DNA from: Tropicimonas sp. IMCC6043
GTDB taxonomy: Bacteria > Pseudomonadota > Alphaproteobacteria > Rhodobacterales > Rhodobacteraceae
Assembly: GCF_004146235.1 (NCBI RefSeq)
Contig: NZ_SELO01000007.1
Location: 62,001-126,000 of the forward strand
DNA: 64,000 nt
Direction of reading: 5' to 3'
Part shown: piece by piece, positions 25,018 to 34,794 of the stretch
Numbering within the stretch: the first letter of the stretch is position 1
How the letters are laid out: each line of letters starts with the position of its first letter
Translations under genes and position numbers: made by a program
Notes under the pieces: generated by a model
What the model was told of the DNA's origin: nothing
The model's input: the letters and a program-made list of their open reading frames with translations, nothing else
Databases searched by the model: none

Positions 25018-26265
25018 ATGGCAACCGCAGTACCGCCCAAGGGGACGGGTCCTCTCGCCAGGCGCGAGGCGCGTCTGGCCTGGTCCCTCCTGGCTCCCAC
25101 GCTTTTCAGCGTCGCGATGGTGATCCTCCTGCCGCTGATGGCGATCTTCTGGATCTCGTTCAAACCCATCGGCCTTGCAGACCTGCGCCCGCCGATACCG
25201 GTGGTGCGCGAGCAGCTGCGCGGCTCCCCCGAGGCGCCGGGCGACGCCGCGACGATCGAATACCGGTTGCGCAATTCCAGCCAGGAGGAGGAGATCCGCG
25301 GCGTCACGCTCAGCGATATCTGGCCGCCGGGCGTCACCGTCACCGGCGATCTGCCCGAGGCCTGTTCACTGACCGGCACCGAGTTCTTCTGCGATTTCGG
25401 CGATATCGACCCGAAATACAATGACCGCTTCCGCATCGATGTCGAATTTGGTCAGGCGTTTTTCGATTGGGGAGGCGACCCGGAGGAGAGCGAACCGGTG
25501 GTGACCGGCACCGCTACGAACGTGCTCACCAACGCCACCTTCACGATGGAGAATTTCGCCCGGATCTTCGACGGCTCCGAGTTCTGGTTCGTCTTTGGCG
25601 TCACGCTGACCTACACGATCTTCGGCACCATAGGCGCCCTGGTCGTCGGGCTCTTCGCGGCAATGCTGCTGAACCAGGATTTCCGAGGCCAGGGTGTCCT
25701 GCGCGGGCTCTATCTCTTTCCCTATGTCGCCCCGGTCATCGCCGTGGCCTTTACCTGGGTCACTCTGTTCGATCCGACCTCGGGTTCGATCAACGAGCTC
25801 TTGCAGCGCATGGGCGTGACCGAGGGCGGGATCAACTTCTTCGGCCAGCGGCCGCTGGCGCTGATCATGGTGATCGTCTTCGAGATCTGGCGCTATTTCC
25901 CGCTCAGTTTCCTCTTCATCCTCGCCCGGCTTCAGGCGATCGATGGCGACATGTACGAGGCGGCCGACATGGACGGCGCAAGCCCGTTCCAGAAGTTCTG
26001 GTATCTCAGCCTGCCGATGCTGCTGGGGATCCTGTCGATCCTGTTCCTGTTACGCTTCATCTGGACCTTCAACAAGTTCGACGACATCTTCCTGCTGACA
26101 GGTGGCAATGCCGGCACGCGGACGCTCACCGTCAATGTCTACGAACAGGCCTTCGCGGTTGCCAATATCGGCGCCGGTGCGGCGGTGGCGGTGGTGGTGT
26201 TCCTCTGCCTGTTGGTCTTCTCCGTCTTCTTCTTCCGCTTCATCAGCCGCGAGGAGGGGCTCTGA
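25018..26265 (+). CDS. Sugar ABC transporter permease with inserted DUF11-like periplasmic domain
   Basis: 415 residues from the ATG at 25018 (GGAG six bases upstream; the ATG at 25012 is too close to it). The inner-membrane permease has the usual first helix (LAPTLFSVAMVILLPLMAIFWISF) and the EAA loop YEAADMDGASPFQKFWYLSLPML. Between helix 1 and the FTMENFARIF segment that normally follows at once there are about 120 extra residues (about 50-170). They contain IEYRLRNSSQEEEIRGVTL, the pattern LSDIWPPGVTVTG and two cysteines about a dozen residues apart, resembling a DUF11/CARDB-like beta sandwich in the periplasm. Standard MalF/UgpA-type family otherwise. Confidence 0.92.
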   Translation: MATAVPPKGTGPLARREARLAWSLLAPTLFSVAMVILLPLMAIFWISFKPIGLADLRPPIPVVREQLRGSPEAPGDAATIEYRLRNSSQEEEIRGVTLSDIWPPGVTVTGDLPEACSLTGTEFFCDFGDIDPKYNDRFRIDVEFGQAFFDWGGDPEESEPVVTGTATNVLTNATFTMENFARIFDGSEFWFVFGVTLTYTIFGTIGALVVGLFAAMLLNQDFRGQGVLRGLYLFPYVAPVIAVAFTWVTLFDPTSGSINELLQRMGVTEGGINFFGQRPLALIMVIVFEIWRYFPLSFLFILARLQAIDGDMYEAADMDGASPFQKFWYLSLPMLLGILSILFLLRFIWTFNKFDDIFLLTGGNAGTRTLTVNVYEQAFAVANIGAGAAVAVVVFLCLLVFSVFFFRFISREEGL

Positions 26266-26266
26266 C

Positions 26267-27481
26267 ATGCATACCATCCGCAAGGGCGCCGTGATCGCGC
26301 CGGTAATCGGCCTGCTCTGGCTCCTGGTCATCGCCACGACGGTTGCCGTCGCGATGTCCTTTGCCACCGGCGCGGCCTTCCGGCCCGGTCTCGCGGGCTC
26401 GGTGCTGATCGGGGCGGGCATCGGCTACGGCGCCCTGCGCCTGCCGAATCGCTGGCTCCTCGCCGCTGCAGCGGCCGTCGCGTCCTTCGTGCTGACGCTG
26501 ATCGGAGCCGGCGCCGTCCTGGTTGGCGAGGGCGTGTCGATCCTGTCCATCCTGATCGCATCGCTCCTGCTCGGCATCGGCGTCGGATTGCCGCTTGCCT
26601 CCATGCTCGGCGGTCATCCGGCGGGCGAGATGACTCGGCACGAATTCGAGGAAGTGGTGATCGGTTTTCTCACAGGCTTCGGTTATGTCTTCTTCACCGC
26701 GATTGTCATCATTCCCTTCTACGTGATGGTGATGACCTCGCTGAAATCCCAGCAGGCGCTGCTCGGCAACCCGCTCGATTTCACCATCGATCTTTCCCAG
26801 GGCTGGGGCCTCTTCCGCAGCTACGCGGAGCTTTTCCGCGATTTCCACTTCGGCACCTATCTCTGGACATCGTTCTTCGTCTCGGTGCTCACCGTGTTCA
26901 TCACGCTGCTCTTCTCGGTCCCCGGAGCCTATGCGGTGGCGCGACTGCGCTTCAGGGGCCGCGCGGCCTTCTCGCGCTCGATCCTGCTGATCTACATGGT
27001 GCCGATGATCGTCGTCGTCCTGCCGATCTACATCGTCTATTCGATGACCGGCCTCCGGAACACGCTCTTCGGCCTCGTCCTGATCTATCCGGTCACCACC
27101 ATCCCGGTCGCGCTCTACATGCTCCAGGGCTATTTCCGCGGTCTTCCGGCAGAAGTCGAGGAGGCAGGCCTGATGGACGGGCTCTCGCGCCTGCAGGTGA
27201 TCTGGAAGATCACCATGCCGCTGTCGCTCCCGGCGCTCGCCTCGGTGTCTCTCTATGTCTTCATGATCGCCTGGAACGAGTTCCTGCTGGCCTTCATGTT
27301 GCTGGACGATCCGTCCAAGTTCACGCTGACCCGCGGCGTGGCGATGCTCAACTCCTCCGAAGTGCCGCGCCAGCACCTGATGGCCGGCGCGGTGATCGCC
27401 ACCGTGCCGATCATGGTGCTGTTCCTCGGGCTGGAGAAGTTCATGACGCGCGGCCTGACAGCCGGCTCGGTGAAGGGGTAA
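26267..27481 (+). CDS. Sugar ABC transporter permease (MalG/UgpE-type) with extra N-terminal membrane region
   Basis: 404 residues from the ATG at 26267 (GAGGAGGGG upstream, one base after the previous stop). Family permeases are near 280 residues; here about 120 extra residues come first and contain about four hydrophobic helices (from VIAPVIGLLWLLVIATTVAV to ILIASLLLGIGVGLPLASML). The conserved permease starts near residue 140 (VFFTAIVIIPFYVMVMTSLK) and has the EAA loop EVEEAGLMDGLSRLQVIWKI. It pairs with the first permease to form the channel. The function of the extra helices is unknown. Confidence 0.92.
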   Translation: MHTIRKGAVIAPVIGLLWLLVIATTVAVAMSFATGAAFRPGLAGSVLIGAGIGYGALRLPNRWLLAAAAAVASFVLTLIGAGAVLVGEGVSILSILIASLLLGIGVGLPLASMLGGHPAGEMTRHEFEEVVIGFLTGFGYVFFTAIVIIPFYVMVMTSLKSQQALLGNPLDFTIDLSQGWGLFRSYAELFRDFHFGTYLWTSFFVSVLTVFITLLFSVPGAYAVARLRFRGRAAFSRSILLIYMVPMIVVVLPIYIVYSMTGLRNTLFGLVLIYPVTTIPVALYMLQGYFRGLPAEVEEAGLMDGLSRLQVIWKITMPLSLPALASVSLYVFMIAWNEFLLAFMLLDDPSKFTLTRGVAMLNSSEVPRQHLMAGAVIATVPIMVLFLGLEKFMTRGLTAGSVKG

Positions 27482-27485
27482 CGCC

Positions 27486-28738
27486 ATGCCGCTGGAAGAG
27501 CTTGACCGCGCCGCCGAACAGGTCCTGCGCGACAACGACAGGGGCCGCTACACCGTCCCCACCGACATCCTCTATCCGTTCCAGTGGAACTGGGACAGCG
27601 CCTTCGCCGCCTGGGGGTTTTCGCGCTTTGACATCCCGCGCGCCTGGGTCGAACTCGAGACGCTCTTCGCCGCCCAGTGGGAGAACGGCATGGTGCCGCA
27701 TATGATCTTCCACGAAGCGGCGCTGGGCTACTTCCCCGGTCCCGACGTCTGGGGCACCGGCCGCGAGCCGCCCACGTCCGGCATCACCCAGCCCCCCGTC
27801 GCCGCCACCATGGTGCGGGCGGTCTACCAGGCGGATCCCGGGCAGGGGCATCCCCATGCCGACCGCCTCTTCGAGCCGTTGTTGCGCTGGCACCGCTGGT
27901 TCATGACCGAACGGGTCGAGGACGGGATGGTCGCCATCACCCACCCCTGGGAGACCGGGCGCGACAATGCGGTTGACTGGGACGCGGCGATGGCGGCGGT
28001 CGATACCACTGGCGTCGCCGAATACAAGCGGCGCGACTTGGAACAGGTCGCGGCCGAGCAGCGCCCGACCAAGGCCGAATACGACCGCTACCTCGCCATG
28101 GTCTATTTCGGCCGCGAGTCTGGCTGGGATGAAGCGGCGATCCGCGAGCGCGGTCCGTTCCGCGTCGCCGATGTCGGCATGACCTTCATCCTGCTGCGCG
28201 CCTGTCGCGACCTCAGGGCGCTGGCCGACGTGCTCGGCCGCCCGACCGAGGAGATCGACGGCTGGATCGCCAAGCTCCAGGCCGGTGCGGGAAACCACTG
28301 GAATCCAGACGGTTACTACGACTCGCGCGACCTGCGCAGCGGTGACTTTGTCGGTGCGCTCGGCAATGCGGGCTTCCTGTGCTGGTATGCTGGGATCGAC
28401 AACGACAGGATGCGCGCGCATTTCGAGCGGATCTGCGGACGTGTCCGGTATACGGTGCCTTCGCTCGACCCCGATCACCCGGAATTCGACCCGCTGCGCT
28501 ACTGGCGCGGCCCGGTCTGGGCGGTGGTCAACGCGCTGGTCGGCATCGGGCTCGCCGAGGCCGGCCACGGGGCGCTGGCGGACCGGGTTCGCCGCGACAC
28601 GCGGGCGCTGATCGAGGGCGCCGGTTTCCACGAATATTTCAGCCCGACCGACGGCACAGCGGCCGGCGGCGGGCATTTCACCTGGACAGCGGCAATCTGG
28701 CGGGCCTGGGCTTCGCCGCAGGCCGAGGGAGGGATCTG

Positions 28739-28739
<1 letters not shown>
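27486..28739 (+). CDS. GH63-like glycoside hydrolase (mannosyl/glucosylglycerate hydrolase type)
   Basis: 417 residues, no signal peptide, so cytoplasmic. The alpha/alpha-barrel shows the GH63 landmarks [14 protein letters not shown] (residues 31-44), [14 protein letters not shown] (about 158-171, with the likely acid Asp) and, near the end, [20 protein letters not shown] with the likely catalytic Glu. This set is typical of MGH1-like mannosylglycerate/glucosylglycerate hydrolases. It lies inside the ABC operon, four bases after a permease and overlapping the ATPase start, so it most likely cleaves the imported glycoside. Related alpha-glucosidase activities cannot be excluded. Confidence 0.82.
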
Positions 28740-29791
<1,052 letters not shown>

Positions 29792-29900
29792 CGAACGACG
29801 CCCCGAAAGGTCCGGGGAAAAGAAACACAGCCGGCTTTACCGGTTGTTTGGACTTTATGGCCTACTACTGCGCTGACCCAGGAGGCAGACGGAGGCCAGG

Positions 29901-30398
29901 ATGAGCATTCACAGCAGTGTCGCGCCCGGACGTGGTCACGGGTTCATGGCGGGATACCTCGACACCCTGGCTCTCGTGGAGCGGCTTCACCGACTTCTTC
30001 TGGACGTGATCAAGGACGAGTTCGAGCGCATCGGAATCCTGGATATAAACGCTGTGCAGGCGCTTCTCCTGTTCAATATCGGCGAAAACGAAGTGACCGC
30101 GGGCGAGCTGAAATCGCGCGGCTATTACCAGGGGTCGAACGTGTCCTACAATCTCAAGAAGCTGGTCGAGACGGGATACATGCATCACCAACGCTGCGAA
30201 ATCGACCGGCGCGCGGTTCGGGTGCGTCTGACGGAGCGGGGCCGGGAGATCCGCAGGATCGTTGCCGAGCTCTTCGAGCGGCATGCCGAGGGGTTGGTCG
30301 AGCGCGAGATCATCACGCTCGCGGGGTTGGAGGACATCACCACGGCGCTCCGCCGGATGGAGCGCTATTGGGCCGACCAGATCCGCTACATCTACTGA
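29901..30398 (+). CDS. ldtR: MarR-family winged-helix regulator, LdtR type
   Basis: 165 residues with GGAGG upstream. The winged helix contains INAVQALLLFNIGENEVTAG and the recognition region GYYQGSNVSYNLKKLVETGY, which I recognise as the LdtR subgroup of alphaproteobacteria. The wing is CEIDRRAVRVRLTERG. LdtR in Liberibacter activates an L,D-transpeptidase gene for cell-envelope stress tolerance; no such transpeptidase is adjacent here. It is not obviously tied to the importer operon upstream, from which it is separated by 110 bases. Confidence 0.8.
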   Translation: MSIHSSVAPGRGHGFMAGYLDTLALVERLHRLLLDVIKDEFERIGILDINAVQALLLFNIGENEVTAGELKSRGYYQGSNVSYNLKKLVETGYMHHQRCEIDRRAVRVRLTERGREIRRIVAELFERHAEGLVEREIITLAGLEDITTALRRMERYWADQIRYIY

Positions 30399-30542
30399 GC
30401 GCAAATTGGCCGGGGCGTCGCGGGATTCGTAGCTGCGGGTCGAAATACCGTGCCTGCGAAGCGATGAAATTCAGCGCCGCCTCTCAGCCTCTGGGACGCA
30501 CCTTGAACCGGAAATGGCGCGGTCAGCGAACTGGGACTGTCG

Positions 30543-31283
30543 TTACAGCGCGTTCTCACTCAGCACGATGACCTGCAGTTCTTTCAGCAGCTTCCGTTTC
30601 ATCGCGGTGGCGTAATCCTCGTAGCCATCAGCGACCTCGAGGAAGGCCTCAGGGCCGCGCAGCACATAGGCGCGGAAATAGCCAGTGAGCTCGTCAGTTT
30701 CCCGCTTCTGCGACTGCGGCGCAGCAGGGCGATGCGTCGCGATCACAAGAGCGTTCACGATCGTGCTGCCAAGCGCCTCGCTGCCGACATCCTGCGGGCG
30801 GGGGCCGTCGTTGTTCTTTCCATCGCCCGAGACGTCGAGCACTCGGCGCGCGCAGGGCGGGGCGGTGGCGTGGCGGGCCGCGGCGAAGAGCATCGCCGCG
30901 CCAAGGCCGGTGCTGACCGGCATCTCCTGCCGCTGGGTTCCGCGCAGCCGTCCGGCCAGCGCCGCGATGTGCGCGTCCGAAAGAATGAATTGCCAGTCGC
31001 CAAGCAGCCGTTGCGCATCGCGGCCGCTCCACTCGTAGACGCTGAGCGCGACCGGAGCCGCCGGCATCGCCAGTAGCGCAGTCCGCACCTCGGGATCCTC
31101 GAGGGCCGCGGCGAGCCCGTCGAGTTGCAACCGGTATTCGCGGGTATCGACCGAGCCCGAGACGTCGAGCGCCAGTTGCAGCGACAGCCGGCAGGGCGTC
31201 TCGGCCCACACCGGCGCTGCGGCGAGGAGCCAGGCGAGGGCGCCGGCCCGCGACAGCCCCCTTATGACCCTACCAGTGGCCAA
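30543..31283 (-). CDS. DUF1194 family protein (VWA-like, exported)
   Basis: 246 residues from a TTG start at 31283, which lies within the end of the gloA gene (GGAG five bases upstream); no ATG exists before the signal peptide. The signal peptide (RAGALAWLLAAAPVWAET) is followed by a von Willebrand A-like fold with the metal-site motif LALDVSGSVDTREY and a second conserved RRVLDVSGDGKNND. DUF1194 proteins are periplasmic and of unknown function. It probably shares a transcript with gloA. Confidence 0.8.
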   Translation of the reverse strand: MATGRVIRGLSRAGALAWLLAAAPVWAETPCRLSLQLALDVSGSVDTREYRLQLDGLAAALEDPEVRTALLAMPAAPVALSVYEWSGRDAQRLLGDWQFILSDAHIAALAGRLRGTQRQEMPVSTGLGAAMLFAAARHATAPPCARRVLDVSGDGKNNDGPRPQDVGSEALGSTIVNALVIATHRPAAPQSQKRETDELTGYFRAYVLRGPEAFLEVADGYEDYATAMKRKLLKELQVIVLSENAL

Positions 31284-31698
31284 TGTTCTCCATGCTCGCC
31301 CAGGGCTCGGCCGGCGGAAGTGCCTCGCCGTCCTGCAGAAGCTCGACCGAAATGTTGTCCGGCGAGCGCACGAAGGCCATGTTCCCGTCGCGCGGCGGCC
31401 GGTTGATGGTGACGCCGTTGTCCATCAGTTTCTGGCACATCGCGTAGATGTCCTCGACCGCGTAGGCGAGGTGCCCGAAATGGCGGCTGTCCGATGGCAG
31501 GCCATCGTCGCCGTCCCAGTTATAGGTCAGCTCGACCGGGCATTCCGGCTGGCCGGGTGGCGCCATGAAGACCAGCGTGAAGCGGCCGCCTTCACTGTCG
31601 CGGCGGCGCACTTCCTCGAGCCCGAGCAGTTTGTAGAAGGCGATCGAAGCGTCGAGATCCTTCACCCGGACCATAGTGTGGAGATATTTTACTTTCAT
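31270..31698 (-). CDS. gloA: Lactoylglutathione lyase (glyoxalase I)
   Basis: 142 residues from the ATG at 31698 (an upstream in-frame start at 31716 is not needed). It is a VOC fold with two beta-alpha-beta-beta-beta units: HTMVRVKDLDASIAFYKLLG and FGHLAYAVEDIYAMCQKLMDNG. Metal ligands fit His8, Glu in CPVELTYNW, His in HFGHLAY and Glu in SVELLQ. It detoxifies methylglyoxal as the glutathione hemithioacetal in the cytoplasm. The DUF1194 gene overlaps its 3' end. Confidence 0.92.
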   Translation of the reverse strand: MKVKYLHTMVRVKDLDASIAFYKLLGLEEVRRRDSEGGRFTLVFMAPPGQPECPVELTYNWDGDDGLPSDSRHFGHLAYAVEDIYAMCQKLMDNGVTINRPPRDGNMAFVRSPDNISVELLQDGEALPPAEPWASMENIGHW

Positions 31699-31779
31699 TC
31701 GGTCAAGCTCCCGCAATTGTCTGGCCGCAGGCTAACGTCGAACGCGCTGGTGGGAAACGCCTGTTTCGCACGCAGCGGC

Positions 31780-33177
31780 TCAGAAATTTGACTGGAAACC
31801 GAAGTTCACGCCGGCATCGACCGTGTCGTAGCGGTCGTCGGTAGAGCGGGTTTCGGAATAGAGGACGGCCATCGTGGGCGAGAAGCCGTAATAGTCCACG
31901 TCGTCGAAGACGAAGCGGACGCCGACCGAGCCGCTCAGGTCGACCCGCTCCTTTTCGGTGTAGACGATAAAGAAGCCGCGGGTATCGAGGGTCGGGAAGT
32001 TGTCGTAAGTCTGCTTCTCGAGGCCGAGTTCCAGCGTTGTCCGCGCCATCGCGATCTTCTGCGGCAGGGTGTAGCCGATATTGCCGAGCACTCGGGTGTA
32101 GTCGAGCGAGCCGGTCTCGGAGTTGCTGTCCTTCACCCCGAGCGAGAATCTCAGGTCGGCGCCATTGTCGAACTCATGCAGCAGGGTCGCACCGGCGTGG
32201 AGCGACCGTTGGGTCGCGCCGTCTGTAATGCGATAGAAATGCTCGCCGCCGGCGCTGAAGCGGAGCTGCGTGTCCTCGCCGAGCACGAAGGGACGCGCGA
32301 TCGCGGAGCGCGTATAGCGCGAATAGTCTTGGCCGCCATACCATCCGCGACCGTAGAGAAGCGAGACCTCGAGCGGCGTGGTCCAGCTTTCGGGCCGCCA
32401 GAGGTGGCGCAGGCCGACGGCGACGGAGCTGTAGGCGAAATCGCTGCCCTTTGCGTCCGGCGCGATTTCCTTGGCCTCGTCGGAAAGGGTGTAAGTCTGA
32501 CCGAAAAGGTGCAGGCCGATGTCGGTCTGATGGGTTTCGCTTTCAGAGAACCGGTAGCGCGTCGTCACGCCGCCGGACCAGGAGACGCCGGAGAGCGCCT
32601 GCGCGGATCCGCTGAGCACGATCCCCTGGAGCCCGCCATAGCTGATCTTGTCATGCACCGAGCCGTCATTGACATTCGACGTGGGCGCGACCGAGAAGCT
32701 CAACTGGGTGTTCCAGGGGTTGCGGCTGCGCACATATTTGAAATCGCGGATGGCCCGGTCGCGAGCGGCGTCGTTCGGTGCGTTCTGGCTCGCCACGCGC
32801 AGCCAGTATTGCGCACGGGTACGCGCGCCGAGAGACGACAGGGCCTGGGCCCGGGCGAGGGCGGCGGCATAGGTTTCCTCGTCGCGCTCGGCGAGGCTAT
32901 TGGCCTTCTTCGCGGTTTCGAGCGCGGCGTCATAGCCCCCAAGATCCCGCTGAGCGCGGGATTTGAGCACGAGCGCCTCGATGTCCTCGGGGTCCCGGGC
33001 GAGTAGTGCCTCGGCCAGCGCGAGCGCCTGCGCCGGGTTGGCAGTGTCGAGCGAGAGCGCCGCGGCGTTGCGCATCTCCTCTGGCGTGAGCGTGACGCTT
33101 TCGGCCCAAGTGGAATGGGCGCCTCCCAGAAACAGGGAGGCGCCCAGAGCGAGTTTGAGCAGGTGGCGGCGCACCAT
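31780..33177 (-). CDS. Slam-like surface lipoprotein assembly modifier (TPR plus outer-membrane barrel)
   Basis: 465 residues from the ATG at 33177, where a signal peptide begins (LLKLALGASLFLGGAHSTWAES). Residues about 35-150 are helical TPR-like repeats (NPAQALALAEALLARDPEDI). The barrel starts with RNPWNTQLSFSVAPTSNVND, a pattern I associate with the DUF560/Slam family, and ends in a terminal phenylalanine (FGFQSNF) as outer-membrane proteins do. Slam proteins move lipoproteins to the outer face of the outer membrane, and their substrates are usually encoded next door. The gene just upstream is such a lipoprotein, ten bases away. Fold evident; family good; substrate link inferred. Confidence 0.82.
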   Translation of the reverse strand: MVRRHLLKLALGASLFLGGAHSTWAESVTLTPEEMRNAAALSLDTANPAQALALAEALLARDPEDIEALVLKSRAQRDLGGYDAALETAKKANSLAERDEETYAAALARAQALSSLGARTRAQYWLRVASQNAPNDAARDRAIRDFKYVRSRNPWNTQLSFSVAPTSNVNDGSVHDKISYGGLQGIVLSGSAQALSGVSWSGGVTTRYRFSESETHQTDIGLHLFGQTYTLSDEAKEIAPDAKGSDFAYSSVAVGLRHLWRPESWTTPLEVSLLYGRGWYGGQDYSRYTRSAIARPFVLGEDTQLRFSAGGEHFYRITDGATQRSLHAGATLLHEFDNGADLRFSLGVKDSNSETGSLDYTRVLGNIGYTLPQKIAMARTTLELGLEKQTYDNFPTLDTRGFFIVYTEKERVDLSGSVGVRFVFDDVDYYGFSPTMAVLYSETRSTDDRYDTVDAGVNFGFQSNF

Positions 33178-33187
33178 TCCCGGCTGC

Positions 33188-34189
33188 CTAGCGATAAAGG
33201 ATGAAGCCGCCGGTTTCACGGGCCGTGACGCCTTCGAAGCGCGGATCTTCGGATTCCACGACGATGACACCGACAATCTCTTCGGCATTCTTGCCGGAGA
33301 CGATGGCATAGTAGTTTCCGCCCTCGTATTGCTCCAAGGCACCTTTGTCATTGTAGTAGGTCGAGGTGACTCCACCGGAGATTTCGCCCGCCTCGGTCGT
33401 AACACCGGGGCCGATCTCGAATACAAGCGAGGGCAGGGCAGTGGCCCCTTCGATTGCCCCGACGATCTGGTCGGTGATGTCCGTCCCGTCCATGGCATAG
33501 ACCCGGCGGTTGAAGACCCTACCCTTGACGGCGTCGCCGTCGTTGAAGTCCTCGAAATCGATGTCGACGGTCATGTCGCCGGTTACGTATTCGAGATCGC
33601 CGCGTGCCTTGAAGTCACGCAAGCCGGCATAATCGCCCGCATAAGTCGCCTGACCCGCTGTCGGCAGGGTGACGGAGCCGTTCCGGGCATAGAGGAAGCC
33701 GCCGAAGCCGTAATCGATATAGGCACCGGTGCGGACGATGGCGAACTGGGTCTGGCCGGTGCGGGAGACGCCGTGGATCGCCTTGTAGGGCGTAAGCTGC
33801 GAGATCGGCTTGCCGGTCATCGAGTCGTAGAAGGTGTCGGAAGCCTCATAGACCCGGTAGGACCCAAGCGAGGCCACCTGATCGTCGCGCTTGTAGACGT
33901 TTGCCGCATCGAAACCGAGGTTATCGACATAGAACGTGTCGGTGGAGGAGTCGTAGGACACGCTCTGCGCATAACCGTTGCCCGAGGTGTCGTCCTGTTC
34001 CTCGTATCGGGTGATGCTGCCGTCTGAGGTGGGGTTCTTTGTTCCGGGAAGAACGGTCTCTTCCTCTTCGGATCCCCCTCCGTCCGTTTCTTCCTCGCCC
34101 GGTCGGTTGACCGGATTCGTGCCATCGCCGTCGCCGCATGCCGCAAGCATGCCGAACAGCGCCAGGAGTAGCGCCAGATTCTTGGTCAT
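33188..34189 (-). CDS. Outer-membrane surface lipoprotein, TbpB-like, probable Slam substrate
   Basis: 333 residues from the ATG at 34189, with a lipoprotein signal and lipobox LAAC (Cys18). A low-complexity Gly/Glu linker (residues 20-50) follows, then beta-rich sequence. The C-terminal part (about 195-333) alternates strands around ATYAGDYAGLRDFKARGDLE and ends GGFILYR, as small TbpB-type barrels do. The linker plus C-terminal barrel is the layout of Slam-dependent surface lipoproteins. It sits ten bases ahead of the Slam-like gene. The ligand is unknown; no TonB-dependent receptor gene accompanies it. Confidence 0.72.
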   Translation of the reverse strand: MTKNLALLLALFGMLAACGDGDGTNPVNRPGEEETDGGGSEEEETVLPGTKNPTSDGSITRYEEQDDTSGNGYAQSVSYDSSTDTFYVDNLGFDAANVYKRDDQVASLGSYRVYEASDTFYDSMTGKPISQLTPYKAIHGVSRTGQTQFAIVRTGAYIDYGFGGFLYARNGSVTLPTAGQATYAGDYAGLRDFKARGDLEYVTGDMTVDIDFEDFNDGDAVKGRVFNRRVYAMDGTDITDQIVGAIEGATALPSLVFEIGPGVTTEAGEISGGVTSTYYNDKGALEQYEGGNYYAIVSGKNAEEIVGVIVVESEDPRFEGVTARETGGFILYR

Positions 34190-34220
34190 TGAACTGCTCT
34201 GCCTCGAGTTGTTTTGCCCA

Positions 34221-34250
34221 ATCGTGCGCAAACGCAAGATTCTTTGTCAA
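34221..34250 (-). promoter_or_regulatory. Putative promoter of the surface-lipoprotein/Slam operon
   Basis: Minus-strand TTGACA (34245-34250), an 18-base spacer and CACGAT (34221-34226), about 30 bases upstream of the lipoprotein start. The degenerate -10 resembles that of the small RNA promoter at 10789-10816. Confidence 0.4.
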
Positions 34251-34317
34251 CATTCAAGGTTCGCTCGGGCGAACTCGTCCCGGCGCTGTGACTCATATGC
34301 TCGGACGCGCGGGGAAA

Positions 34318-34794
34318 TCAGCGGCGGATCAGTTCGTGGAGGATGCAGCGCGGAGCCTCGAGTCTGAGGGGCACGGTGGCGAGGCTGCGCCAGCCGGCGG
34401 GATCGAATTCGGGGAAAAAGGCGTCCGCGCCGTCGATCTCGAGTGCGACTTCGGTGATCAGCAGCCGGTCCGCCTGTGGCAGGAGACGGCGGTAGATCGC
34501 TTCGCCGCCGATGCCGTAGACCCGCCGGTACCCTTCCGCGAAGGCGCGCGCGACGGCGGCCTCGGGCGATGTGACGACATGCTCGGCGATCTTCGGATGG
34601 GACGAGACCACGAGGTTCAGCCGGTGTTTCAGGGGCCGCACCGGTAGGCTCTGCCAGGTCCGCCTTCCCATGACAAGCGCCCCGCCGAGGGTTTCGCGCT
34701 TGAAGAAGGCGAGGTCCTCGGGGGCATGCCAGGGAATCGTGCCCGCCTTGCCGATGGCGCCGTCGCGCGCCCGGGCGACGATCAATGTCAGCAT
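34318..34794 (-). CDS. folA: Dihydrofolate reductase
   Basis: 158 residues from the ATG that overlaps the thyA stop by one codon. The DHFR signature is present: VARARDGAIGKAGTIPWHAPEDLAFFK at the start (quoted in part: AIGKAGTIPWHAPEDL), VMGRRTWQSLP for NADPH binding and VYGIGGEAIYRRLLPQADRL. It reduces dihydrofolate produced by ThyA, so the pair forms a metabolic and translational unit. Confidence 0.95.
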   Translation of the reverse strand: MLTLIVARARDGAIGKAGTIPWHAPEDLAFFKRETLGGALVMGRRTWQSLPVRPLKHRLNLVVSSHPKIAEHVVTSPEAAVARAFAEGYRRVYGIGGEAIYRRLLPQADRLLITEVALEIDGADAFFPEFDPAGWRSLATVPLRLEAPRCILHELIRR

